In this document: piece by piece, positions 32,932 to 42,690 of the stretch
Position numbering within the stretch: the stretch's first letter is position 1
Layout: every line of letters starts with the position of its first letter
Assembly (NCBI GenBank): GCA_010093685.1
Contig: MU006216.1
Span: 2,474,487-2,538,486, forward strand
DNA length: 64,000 bases
Source: Ophiobolus disseminans
Taxonomy: Eukaryota > Ascomycota > Dothideomycetes > Pleosporales > Phaeosphaeriaceae
Direction: 5' to 3'
Notes under the pieces: generated by a model
The model's input: the letters and a program-made list of their open reading frames with translations, nothing else
Told to the model about the DNA's origin: nothing
The model's database searches: none
Program-made: the position numbers and the translations under genes

Positions 32932-33336
32932 ATTATCGTGGTCCACCGTGATCACGCTTATTTTGCTAGACCGTAGCGACTATAAAATTCTTTGGTTCGA
33001 ATCTCATCCGTTACCCAATCATTATTGCTAGACACATTTTCGACTGAGCAAGTATGGTACCTAGCCTTCTTTAGGTCTTATCAATCGTTATCACGTCTTT
33101 TTTTCCTGCATTGAGCGTATATAAGTCAGTCCCAAATTCCTTTTTTGCTTTTGAAGCCATCGCTCCTACACCTGCATACAGTCCAGTATTCGTATTCGAG
33201 TCTACCGCTCCACGTCTCCAACCCCCGCTCAGCATATTCATCTACCACTCGCAGATCCCCTGCCACTACATTCAGCGTTCTCCATCTCATCCCTTCGCCA
33301 GTCAGAGCGAAACTTCTTCCTTCCGGAATACTTAAC
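32932..33336. other. intergenic and 5' region of HEXXH protein gene
   Basis: About 400 bp. A GGTTCGAATC string at about 32994 resembles a tRNA T-loop but has no pairing stem. The frame of the next gene is open upstream without an ATG. Confidence 0.5.
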
Positions 33337-34440
33337 ATGTCCAGAATGGTTCCACACGCATTCGAGATTTGTGCTCAGGACACAGAGCTCAGATCCACCA
33401 CTATTCCCGCAGAGCATCGTCCTGTCCTCGCGCATGTCCTCAAGAAAAGCAAGGACGCACTCGAAAACCTTATCCATGACATGTTCGACCTGAAGCACTG
33501 GGAATCCAGTTTCACGCCGACGCAATACAAAGCAATCCACCCCTCATTGCAAATCGCGACACACCTTCTCGAACAACAGGCTGTCCTCGATTTCTTCAGC
33601 AACGTCTTGTACGCGGATGTCAAGGTCGCCGAAAACAACACAACCTACCTCCAAAGGAACCCGACATGCACTCAACCCCTGGCCCATCTCGCCGTGCAAC
33701 AAGTCTTCACCGACCTCGCACACAGCCAGAACCTCATCTGGGGCTTCCACAAGTGCTCCGTGCACAACGAAGAGCGCGCCGTCCACGGCATGGCCTTCAA
33801 AAGCACCAAGCGCTTTGATGACTACTGCTCACTCGGACGCCCCACCATCCAACGATTCTTCAAAGACCCCCGCATCATGATCAACAAAAACTACCTCCCC
33901 ATGCTCGAACATGCCACCGGCCCGGACTTGGAAATCATTCAGCTATCCATCGCAAGCACGATCCTGCACGAACTCGTGCACATCGTATGGGGCTTCAGAA
34001 ACGGAGGCGACTTGTACGTCACAGACGACGGCGTGAAGTGGTGCGGCGAGCCACTTTACTATCGAACCAGCCCGCAGGACGACATGGGTACCGTGCTCGA
34101 GGAGCTCATCTTCGGCGGCGTAATCGAGCCTGAGAACCACAAGGAAAACGTGGTTGCGCACATTAACGGTGGGCAAGTGCTGTCGTACGAGGGCTGGGTA
34201 CGATCCCGCATCATCGTGCCCAGGTGGTGGATACACATGTGGTTCACGGACGCGCTGTATCGGCCAGGCATGTTTGAGGATTTGCACACAAATGGAGATC
34301 TGGTGGTGCCGCTTCGAGGGGAAGCGGGGTTTGAGCTCCAGTGGGATCTGGAGTGGGAGATGTGGAGGCTTTGGAAGAGGGGAGTGAGGGTAGGGGATTA
34401 TTTTGAGTGGAAGACCTGCGATAATTTCCTGCACTGGTAG
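33337..34440 (+). CDS. orphan protein with HEXXH zinc-protease-like motif
   Basis: A single exon of 367 residues from ATG 33337. No named family is recognised. A zincin-type motif HELVH is at residues 211-215, inside a helix-like stretch (IASTILHELVHIVWG). A possible third ligand, Glu255 or Glu256, lies about 40 residues later in GTVLEELIFGG, which fits gluzincin geometry. Around it are many aromatic residues and the C-terminal half ends in WKTCDNFLHW. The protein has no signal peptide or membrane segment, so it is expected to be cytosolic. Protease activity is inferred only from the motif; many fungal proteins keep HEXXH without known activity. The gene lies convergent to MetAP2. Confidence 0.72.
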   Translation: MSRMVPHAFEICAQDTELRSTTIPAEHRPVLAHVLKKSKDALENLIHDMFDLKHWESSFTPTQYKAIHPSLQIATHLLEQQAVLDFFSNVLYADVKVAENNTTYLQRNPTCTQPLAHLAVQQVFTDLAHSQNLIWGFHKCSVHNEERAVHGMAFKSTKRFDDYCSLGRPTIQRFFKDPRIMINKNYLPMLEHATGPDLEIIQLSIASTILHELVHIVWGFRNGGDLYVTDDGVKWCGEPLYYRTSPQDDMGTVLEELIFGGVIEPENHKENVVAHINGGQVLSYEGWVRSRIIVPRWWIHMWFTDALYRPGMFEDLHTNGDLVVPLRGEAGFELQWDLEWEMWRLWKRGVRVGDYFEWKTCDNFLHW

Positions 34441-34519
34441 TATTAATATCCGTAGCGCTTGTCGTCGAATACTACTCTATAACTGGAGTCCTCCTCAAAT
34501 AGTGTTGTTGCTGATCTAG

Positions 34520-34691
34520 GAGCTTGTGTATCTTCGCCTATGTTTCGAAGATCGCTAATGACACTGTTCATCCAGCGTATAGCTCGAGGATGCACTACTG
34601 GGGGGGGGGAGCCTGTATATCCTCGCGTTCGTTTCGAAGGTCACTACCGGCTCTGTTAACACTGCATATAGCTCTAGCAAGCACTATCAGA
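34520..34691. repeat. diverged tandem duplication, about 89 bp unit
   Basis: Two head-to-tail copies, starting at 34520 and 34609, in the 3' intergenic region. They share GAGC(T/C)TGT(G/A)TATC, GTTTCGAAG and GCATATAGCTC-like blocks and differ by many substitutions. A run of 10 G marks the junction. Confidence 0.7.
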
Positions 34692-34801
34692 TTCTGCATA
34701 AAGTACTTGGTTGGTTGATGTTTGTTATTCATTCTATTTTCAGTATAACGTGGCCATGCATATTTCGACTCTCCATAACTCTACATTTGACCATTCATAT
34801 G

Positions 34802-36309
34802 CTAGTAATCGTCACCCCTACTCACAACCTCCTTACACGTCGGCCTCAAGATGAATGTCTATCACAGGTTAGTCTCTGTTTCATCTGGCTCAAGAATCGC
34901 AACTTACATGTTCACTCTGCGCAGTATAACTGCCCTTAATATCGCACAATGGTGGGTACGCCTCGATGATACCTGCGCTGACCAGGTTGTTCAGTCCCAG
35001 CAGATACTTGTCGTGTCCCAGACGGTCGAGATACCGCCGGCAGAAAGGCAGTGTGCCAAAGTTCTTTGTGATGCTGTTGAGTAAGGTCTTTGCAGATGAG
35101 ACGCGCAGGGCGACTTTGGGTGCGTCGCCGCGCATGGCGTAATGTGAGGTTTCCATCTGAAGTATGTTAGAATGGACGAACTATAAAGGTGCTGAGGCGC
35201 GACTCACATCATCCCGAACATATCCCTTTCCGGTGCTTCCAAACGTTTCAATGGCGAATGTCTCGCCCTCCTCCATCTTAGTCTGGTCGCCACCCTTGAC
35301 GATTGGCACCGTCTTGCCGCCGTGAATGGTGTAATGCCCGATGCTGTGTCCGTTCAAATTGCGGATACACTTGACCGGCAGTGTCTCGCCCTTGATTACG
35401 ACCTCGTGGCTCTCCATGACTTCTTGAATTGCAGCGCCGATATCTGACATCCTGACATCGATACCGGCTTCCTTAATTCCGGCATTTGTGGCGGCCTTGC
35501 ATGCCTCGACGAGGTTGTCGTATACGGGGTCGAACGTCATGGTGAATGCGGAGTCTACGATGCGGCCGTTGATGTGTACGCCAAAGTCGACCTTCATCAC
35601 ATCCTCGTAGTTCACGACCATCTTGTTTCCGGCATTTGGTGTGTAATGCGCTGCGCAGTGGTTGATGCTGAGACCTGTCGGGAAGCCCATGCCTGCTATT
35701 TTCGCATCGCCCTCTTCGAGTCCTTGGTGTCCGGTCAACGCGCGTACTGAATCCTCGATGCCTTCAGCAATCTCCGTCAGAGACATGCCAGGCTTGATCC
35801 AGTTCCTCGCCCACTGTCGCACTTCGCGGTGGATTTCTGCACCTCGGCGGTAGTCTGTGAGGAAATCATTGTTCATGCGGTCGAGGTGGCGCTTCTCTTC
35901 ACTCGTGGTTCGGTACGAGTTCTCGTTGAGGTACTCGCAGATCTGGCCTTCGGGGTAAGAGTCGTTCAGGAATATCTCGTGCACGGGTACGCGGGGTGGT
36001 GAGGATTGTGTTTTGGGTCCTGAGGCTCCTCCGCCTGCGCCTGCCTTCTTCTTCTTCCTGGGCTTTCTCTTCTTCTTCTTCTTTGCTGCTCCTTCACCGC
36101 CCTCCGGTGCACCATCCTCGGCCTCATTTTCGTCGTCCGAGTCGTCATGCTCTGCGTCGCCATTCGCTTTGCCGCCGTTAGTCGTGCCATTGGTAGGCTT
36201 GCTCTTGGTATCGTCCACTGCTGGTGTAAGCATTCGCCGTGAGAAGGGTGTGGCCGGAAGACAACATACACGTCAAGTTGGCGACACCGTCCATTGATTG
36301 TGCCGCCAT
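34802..36309 (-). CDS. methionine aminopeptidase 2
   Basis: Four exons, 36309-36270, 36217-35208, 35156-34908 and 34858-34802, give 451 residues. The N-terminal 100 residues have the acidic and poly-Lys blocks of eukaryotic MetAP2 (KKKKKRKPRKKKK). The pita-bread catalytic domain follows. The metal ligands are visible as VDFGVH, IVDSAFTM, HSIGHYTIH, ETFGSTG and the last Glu in SYTAQSEHT. The protein ends ...SRGDDY, as in orthologues, which supports the short last exon. MetAP2 removes initiator Met from nascent proteins and is the fumagillin target. The first intron ends in CAGCAG, so two acceptors three bases apart could add or remove one residue. It is divergent from the J-protein gene with 238 bp between starts. 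Confidence 0.95.
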
Positions 36310-36547
36310 GTTCACTATATTAAAGGGTGTGGATGAGGGCTGACAGAAGGGAAGAGCGATTTCATTAACCTTAACATCCGCCCCGCTAGCATCGCCGTTG
36401 CATGAACTCGGGGTTGACCCGGCACTCGCTAAAGCCCCTGCAATCGATAACGTGCATGACGTCTGCATCTGCGCTTGAGGACCAATTCACTTTGCACCGA
36501 GACATCGATCGGTCTCCCTTCACCTCCGCCCGACCTCGTAATGGGCA
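36310..36547. promoter_or_regulatory. short bidirectional promoter, MetAP2 / J-protein
   Basis: 238 bp between divergent ATGs must hold both promoters and 5' UTRs. No specific site assigned. Confidence 0.5.
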
Positions 36548-37420
36548 ATGCCACCCCGCCCGTTACTTCTCCTGCGATCACTCGCTCGCCAGCCGTCAAC
36601 ATGGACATGTCATCGCTACACCGCTATCTTGCGCCCGCATCGAGTCTCCCACTTCAACACCACAGCACTACTTCGATCCGATAGTCTTCCGAACCACTAT
36701 GAAACCCTCGACCTATCCTCCACCGCAACCCCAGCGGAGATAAAACGCCAATTCTACGCCCTCTCCAAGCAGCATCATCCCGATCGCAACCCTGAGGACC
36801 CCACAGCCTCCACGCGCTTCGTCGAAATCAGCGAAGCATACCACACGCTCTCCATACCCGAGAAGCGCGCAAAATACGATGCGCACATCCATCAATCAGA
36901 GCGACGCAGCGGTGCTAGAGGACATGGCTACCCACAAGGAAGTCACTCTTCCGCCGCATACGGCTCACGGCCGGCAAGCGGCCTGAACAAGAAGCGCAGC
37001 ACATTCCGCGGTCCACCTCCAAGTTTTTATAACTCAGGCGGATATGGACGCCACGGTGCTAAGCGCGCGGAACATGCCCACCACGACCCCCATGCTGAGG
37101 GCCAGGAGAAGGCAGCGCCAGATGAGAGCTACGGCGATTTCGGCAAGGGCTTTGGACCAGGGCAGCAGAAGCAGGGACACGAGGTCCCGCATTTTGATGA
37201 TCGGAGACACAAGGAGACGCACGATAGCGTGAATGAGCATATTTGGGCAAGGAGGAGGAAGTTTGCGAATAGGGTGAGGTTGGAAGAGGAGTATGCGAAG
37301 GGAGATATGCTGGTGAATTTCGTCATGGTCACGGGCGTAATTGGGCTGATTGGCTTGACGGTGAAGTTCTTTGGGGACAGAAATGAGGCGCAGCAAAAGA
37401 AGCGCAAGGACGACCTGTAG
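36548..37420 (+). CDS. mitochondrial J-domain protein with C-terminal membrane segment
   Basis: A single exon of 290 residues. The N terminus is Arg-rich and lacks acidic residues (MPPRPLLLLRSLARQPS), a probable mitochondrial presequence. The J domain covers about residues 48-115 (NHYETLDLSSTATPAEIKRQ), with the HPD motif in KQHHPDRNPEDP. A Gly/His-rich linker follows. A hydrophobic segment near residues 257-275 (LVNFVMVTGVIGLIGLTVKF) precedes a basic tail. J domain plus late membrane segment in mitochondria resembles DNAJC30-type proteins; that parallel is by layout only. J proteins stimulate Hsp70 ATPase activity. The Hsp70 partner and submitochondrial location are inferred. Confidence 0.85.
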   Translation: MPPRPLLLLRSLARQPSTWTCHRYTAILRPHRVSHFNTTALLRSDSLPNHYETLDLSSTATPAEIKRQFYALSKQHHPDRNPEDPTASTRFVEISEAYHTLSIPEKRAKYDAHIHQSERRSGARGHGYPQGSHSSAAYGSRPASGLNKKRSTFRGPPPSFYNSGGYGRHGAKRAEHAHHDPHAEGQEKAAPDESYGDFGKGFGPGQQKQGHEVPHFDDRRHKETHDSVNEHIWARRRKFANRVRLEEEYAKGDMLVNFVMVTGVIGLIGLTVKFFGDRNEAQQKKRKDDL

Positions 37421-37646
37421 ACCCGCTGGTACGGGTTTGTACATATACGGCTGGAGATCCCTGCACACATCACGAGACCCACAAGGGTACGCACAGTCAG
37501 TTCCGAATACAATGAGATAGATTGTTGTACATGCTAAGAAGCAATGCTACACTCGCTCACTGGACCGGATCGAAACGATGAGACCGCGCGCTATAGAACC
37601 AAAGGAATCTAAACGAACTCTCCCATGCTTTCTACAAGCCCACCGC

Positions 37647-38903
37647 TTAACCCTCAAAGGTGAAGCTGGTGCCGAGCTTGTGGCCGGCCTCGTTGAGCTT
37701 CTGGGTATCGAAAGAGCCACCAATGCCGAAAGTCAGACCAGAGTTAACCTTGGTGTTGTATGCGAGAGACGCAATGCCGAGGTTGTTGATCTTGGCCTAG
37801 AGATTGTATTAGTCCCGAAATCCTCCGAACGACTGTAGGGGAGACGTACCTTGGCGAAAGAGAGGGGGTCGAGCTTGTACTTGGCGGCGAGCTCAAGGCC
37901 GACGTTGGAGCCGGACTTTGAGTCCCAGGTAGCCTTAGCACCAGCCTCGACGGCGGTGTTGACGCGCTGGTAGTACGAGGCGGTGAAGACGCTCAGGGAG
38001 TTGGTAGCGGTCACGGCGGCGTTGTACAGAGGGGTGGTGTATCCAAGAGCAGCGCTGTACTTGGTGATGGCAGCCTTCTGGACATCGTAGCCAACCTCAC
38101 CACCAACGACGAAGCCATCGTGGGCAACAACAGCATCAGCGATAGCACCGATGGCGCCCTGGGGCGAGTAGTCGACGAAAGCGCGGCCGTGGATGTTGGG
38201 CTGCTTGAAGTGCAGGTTGAGCTTCTGGCCCTTGTTGCCGGCGTTGGGGGCAAAGTTGGAGAGGATCTCGGCCTTGAGGCCGCTGGCAAAGGTGTCGTTC
38301 AGCTCGACCTTTGTCGCGAGGAGGTTGGCAGTGTTCCACGACTGGGTGATGCTGATGCCTGCGCCGTCCTCCGTCAGCAATGCGATTCCTATGCCACTTG
38401 CCGCGAATCTGCCCGGAGGCTGGATGAAATGAAATATATACGAGGAGAACGATGGCGTCGAGTGGAAGGGTATGATGAGTTTTATGGAACGAGGGGTAAT
38501 ACCGTTGGAAAGCGCCTTCTTGCCCTCGAGCTGTTACATGCACTGTTAGCGATTGTATTATTCCGCTCCATTTCGTGCCTACTTACCGAGGAGGTGACGG
38601 GGCCGTTGTGCGCCGAGGTGCCCTTGGCGGTGAAGTTCACACCATTGGGTGCCTTCAGCTTAACCTCGAGGGCAGCTACAAATGCGTAAGTGCGTGCGCG
38701 CAAATCTCAAATCATGTCCCGGACCTGCGGCAGTGTGGTAGAAGTCCTTGTTGATAAGCTGGCAGGCGTGCGAGTCAGCAATTGCATTATTGGAAGATTT
38801 TGTGGGTGCCCAAACATACGTCGTTGGAGGCCTTCGCGATATCGCTGAAAGCCGGTGGGGGGAATTTGGGGATGATCTTCTCGACTTTGACGTATTCAGT
38901 CAT
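37647..38903 (-). CDS. mitochondrial outer-membrane porin (VDAC)
   Basis: Six exons, 38903-38820, 38758-38725, 38675-38587, 38530-38503 (28 nt), 38358-37850 and 37796-37647, give 297 residues. The short 5' exons and a 144 nt fourth intron are notable; the second intron has a weak donor (GTCCGG). The protein starts with the amphipathic VDAC helix region (IIPKFPPPAFSDIAKASNDL) and continues as alternating beta strands (LEVKLKAPNGVNFT, ISITQSWNTANLLATKVEL, KGQKLNLHFKQP), ending in a beta-signal (LGTSFTFEG). It forms the main metabolite channel of the mitochondrial outer membrane. Exon phases are consistent. The gene is convergent with the J-protein gene, 226 bp apart. Confidence 0.92.
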
Positions 38904-39196
38904 GATTGCGGTGTTGGAGGGTGGTAGATTTGGGGGGAAGAGAGGTGTTGTGGTGGTGTGTTGCGGGCAGAAGCAAAGTTCTTGGGCAGATAGAAAACAC
39001 CTCACAACGCTGCAGGTCACGGCGCTAGCGGTGTTTTACGGAGCGGCAGCCCAGAAGGACTGGCTGCAGCTCGGCCACACGGCCGACAACGTGCATCCTG
39101 ATGCCCTGCATATCATCCTAGAGAATGTAGACTACTATAAATCACAAGTTTGATGGTATGAGCACGTCTTCGTACCTCAAGACCTGTCGTTTTCTG

Positions 39197-39320
39197 CTCT
39201 CTTGGTAAGTCTCGAATACACTATCCTGTATCTCTACAGAGACTTTTTAGATTTTCGAACGACAGTTACATGCGTACATGTAGTCGTCAAGCTTAGCCTT
39301 TTTTTTTTTGCTTTCACGAG
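39197..39320 (+). mobile_element. MITE copy 4
   Basis: The left end reads CTCTTGGTAAGTCTCGAA and the interior ACACTATCCTGTATCTCTAC, then GTACATGTAGTCGTCAAGC, matching the family. The right terminal repeat is truncated after GCTTTCACGAG. Noncoding. Confidence 0.75.
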
Positions 39321-39649
39321 TCTGCTCTCTACCATCGAGCTCCGTCGTAGATGTCGTCCGACCCCAAAACTGTGGTCCGCATACACCGCCTCTCCAATAC
39401 CACTGCCACAACTGCCAACACATATCTGGGTGCTGGCATGTCCAATGTAGTCCCACATGGCTGCTTCTACCTTCTGGTATTTCCCTACCTGGGGAAGGTT
39501 CACCGGACGCCGTCGCTTCGATGGAGTTTTCCCATCAATCGTCTTTAAACAGTCCCGCCAGAGTTGCCGTGCCGCTCTATCGCCAACTCCCCAGATAAAC
39601 TCTAGTAGCTGCCATGTGGTGTTGCGATGTTTCCAGTCTACATCATCCA

Positions 39650-39763
39650 GCGTAGTACCTGACGACTACATCTGCGCATGTAAAGTCGTCCTGCATTCTA
39701 AACGATCGCCGTAGATATAGAGGATAGTGTATCCTCATTTCAGCCTTTCGCGATTTATCAAGA
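39650..39763 (-). mobile_element. MITE copy 5, inverted relative to copy 4
   Basis: In reverse complement: CTTGATAAATCGCGAAAGG, then GATACACTATCCTCTATATC and GCAGATGTAGTCGTC, collinear with the other copies. The 3' terminal repeat (39650 side) is poorly preserved and that boundary is approximate. Confidence 0.7.
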
Positions 39764-40074
39764 TCCAACTCTTGAGATTGGAGCATTGAGGCATCCGATT
39801 GCAGGAGAGTGAATTTATCGATAGCGCTGTTCAGCGGAGAGGGGCGCCGGTGATCGGCGTCATCACTTACCCCCGCGCAAATAAATAAAACTCTAGGTGA
39901 TACATAATCAATAACTAACAGCGTGCACCTAGACATTTCAACGTTGCAGCGACTTCGCAATCCCAGAATTAGGACTTGTTGGACTTGATCCATCGCAGCA
40001 TACCCAATTGTGCGTCGTTTCAGTCTTAAACGCCTCCCAAGAGGAGCTGAACACCAACACACCTACACCACACA

Positions 40075-41400
40075 ATGTCCACATTCGGCACACATTTCAG
40101 GGTCACTACGTACGCACCTAACATCACACACCTACTCGCTGAGTTCTAATTTTGCATTAGCTATGGCGAATCCCACTGTCTTTCTGTCGGCGCCATTGTC
40201 GACGGCTGTCCGCCAGGCATGGCCCTGACAGACGACGACATCCAGCCCCAGATGACGCGCCGGCGGCCAGGCCAATCTGCAATTACCACCCCTCGCAATG
40301 AGAAGGACCGTGTTGAGATCCAGTCTGGCACCGAATTTGGCATTACATTAGGAACCCCGATTGGCTTAAGAGTCATGAACGAGAACCAGCGCAAGCAGGA
40401 CTACGGCAACAAGACAATGGACCTCTACCCACGGCCGAGCCATGCGGATTGGACGTACTTGGAGAAATACGGCGTCAAGGCCAGCTCGGGAGGAGGCAGA
40501 AGCAGTGCGCGTGAGACCATTGGTGAGTCGCTCGTCTTCACGCGAGTAGCAAACAAAGGCTGACGATATGCAGGACGAGTCGCAGCCGGTGCGATTGCAG
40601 AGAAGTACCTGCGCCAGGCGTATGGCGTCGAGATTGTCGCCTTCACTGCGTCGATCGGAAACGAGTACCTTTTCCCTCCCACACCCGAACATCCAACCTG
40701 CAGCACGAACCCCGAATATCTCAAGCTCATCGACACCATAACCCGCGAGAACGTGGATCAGTTCCTGCCCGTCCGATGCCCTAATGCAGAGGTCACAAAG
40801 CGCATGGAGGATCTGGTAGCAAAGTACCGCGATGCCGAAGATAGCATAGGCGGTACAGTGACGTGCGTAATCAGAAATTGCCCAACGGGCCTGGGAGAGC
40901 CTTGCTTCGACAAGCTCGAGGCGAAGCTCGGACATGCCATGTTGTCTATTCCAGCGACCAAGGGCTTCGAAATCGGCTCGGGCTTTGGTGGGGCCCAACT
41001 ACCTGGCTCCATTCACAACGACGCATTCATCAAAGCGCCTGCTGTGCCGGCTGGCGAGAACCCGTCGGCGAACGTACACCGTCCGAGGCTCACCACCAAG
41101 ACAAACAACTCGGGCGGTATTCAGGGTGGCATCACAAACGGTGCGCCTATATACTTCAACGTCGCATTCAAGCCTCCTGCCACGATTGGCCAGGCACAGA
41201 CAACAGTCACCTACGATGAGGCGGATGGTGTGCTAGAGGCCAAGGGCAGACACGATCCTTGTGTGGTTCCGCGCGCGGTGCCCATTGTGGAGACGATGGC
41301 TGCGTTGGTCATCATCGACGCTGTACTGGCGCAACAGGCCAGGCAGGGAGCGAGAAGTCTATTGCCACCGTTGGATAACGTAATGCCCGTGAGGAGGTAA
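40075..41400 (+). CDS. ARO2: chorismate synthase
   Basis: Three exons, 40075-40109 (35 nt), 40161-40522 and 40574-41400, give 407 residues. The first exon encodes MSTFGTHFRVT and joins to YGESHCLSVGAIVDGCPPG, the family's N-terminal signature, across a phase-2 intron. Further hallmarks are RRRPGQSAITTPRNEKD, DLYPRPSHADWTY, SSGGGRSSARETIGRVAAGA and, near the end, RHDPCVVPRAVPIVE. The enzyme uses reduced FMN to convert EPSP to chorismate, the last shikimate step before aromatic amino acids. Fungal enzymes are bifunctional, reducing the flavin with NADPH themselves. Length and motifs are normal. Confidence 0.96.
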
Positions 41401-42690
41401 ACTTCGTGTATAGAAGATAGAGTCGTAGATGTAAGACAGCAGCTGTAACAAAAAGGTGAACAAATGCATACGAGGCACCTGTGCGCATCCATGCACTATG
41501 ACGCTTTACCACGCGCATCCATACATGCGCGACTCGGAGGCTTTGTCGGATCCAAGCAGGCGACGGGACGACGGCAGCCCTGCATTCGAGGTGGCGACAT
41601 GCCGGAAAACTACGAATTTATGGACCTTCGGCAAGGTGTAGATCAGCTCTAGCCACAGCAGGGTGCTTGCAAAAGAGCCCGGTAGTGTACCGGGTACGCG
41701 ATCCGGTCCAATCGGCGCACCCGAGCTAGGTAGTACATATCAATATCACGTTGAACATGTTGGATGCGAGCTCTGTAAGAGTCTACGTGAACACAAAGGA
41801 GAGCATCTAGGCTGATCATCCCCTATCAGAGCGCTGGTAACGCTCAAACGTGCTCAGTCGGGCCTTCTACCCCGTCAGGACCCGGAAGATCATATCTTGG
41901 GGTGGCGAGAACGAAACCCCACCTCAGACATGATCGCTCGCCCATCGACATCGAGATTCGAGATGTCCTTCCTGTGGGTTTCATACGCTTCGGCCCATTG
42001 CAGGCATCCTTCACGGGAGCATCGACAAGATCGTGCCGCAGCAGGTGGTGGCCACAATCATGAGCCGTAGAGCTGGTTGGCAGGAAACCAGCTCCAGACT
42101 CTGGAGAATTTCACGATAGCCTGAGCGGCACAAGACGCTCACGTTGGACAAGCAACGTTTGTGACAGCTCGTATCTCCGGCGTGCAACCGAGCACAGTTC
42201 ACCTCGAGTGAAAGGGGCAGGCCCTAGGAGCAGCGCGCCAACCGAGTGCTTAGCCTACATGGCATTCTGAGATCTCGATACGAAGTTCCGCATGCGACAT
42301 GGCAGACCCGCATTGCAATGCCGTTCGCCCCCTGGCCAGACGCTTCATGAGCACCGCACCAGGTCTTTTTGTCCTCCTTTCTAGAACAACCGGCACACAG
42401 TCCAATGGGATTCACTCTCCACTGCCGAAGATGCGCATGTTTCGCCACTCACGCGCCGTGCCCGAGCCGATGATGCAGTCTTTGGTTGAACAGCAACTTT
42501 TGAGGAAGGCGCATCTGGCCTCAAACGTCACATCTGCTCAATTCGCTCATCTTTTGCCGTACCACGACGGAAGTGGCTAATAACTGCTCCCACAATTCTG
42601 CTAGAGCCCGAGGATGTGAACACCCTACAATCCTCTCCACGGAGCGCGTGAGCCTGTCTTTACTCTTTTTGACATCTGTACGTTCAAGAA
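41401..42690. other. intergenic, no supported gene
   Basis: About 1.3 kb between two plus-strand genes. Small frames have no homology I recognise. Confidence 0.45.

Larger units (their letters stand above)
38904..40074. other. intergenic with two MITE copies in opposite orientation
   Basis: About 1.2 kb between the VDAC start and the chorismate synthase start. The MITEs at 39197-39320 and 39650-39763 occupy a fifth of it. No gene supported between them. Confidence 0.5.

Noticed and set aside
32985..33010. GGTTCGAATC string resembling a tRNA B box
   Set aside because: No complementary T stem and no acceptor stem upstream.
33145..33336. Upstream extension of the HEXXH protein
   Set aside because: The frame is open but starts with TTG; the first ATG is at 33337.
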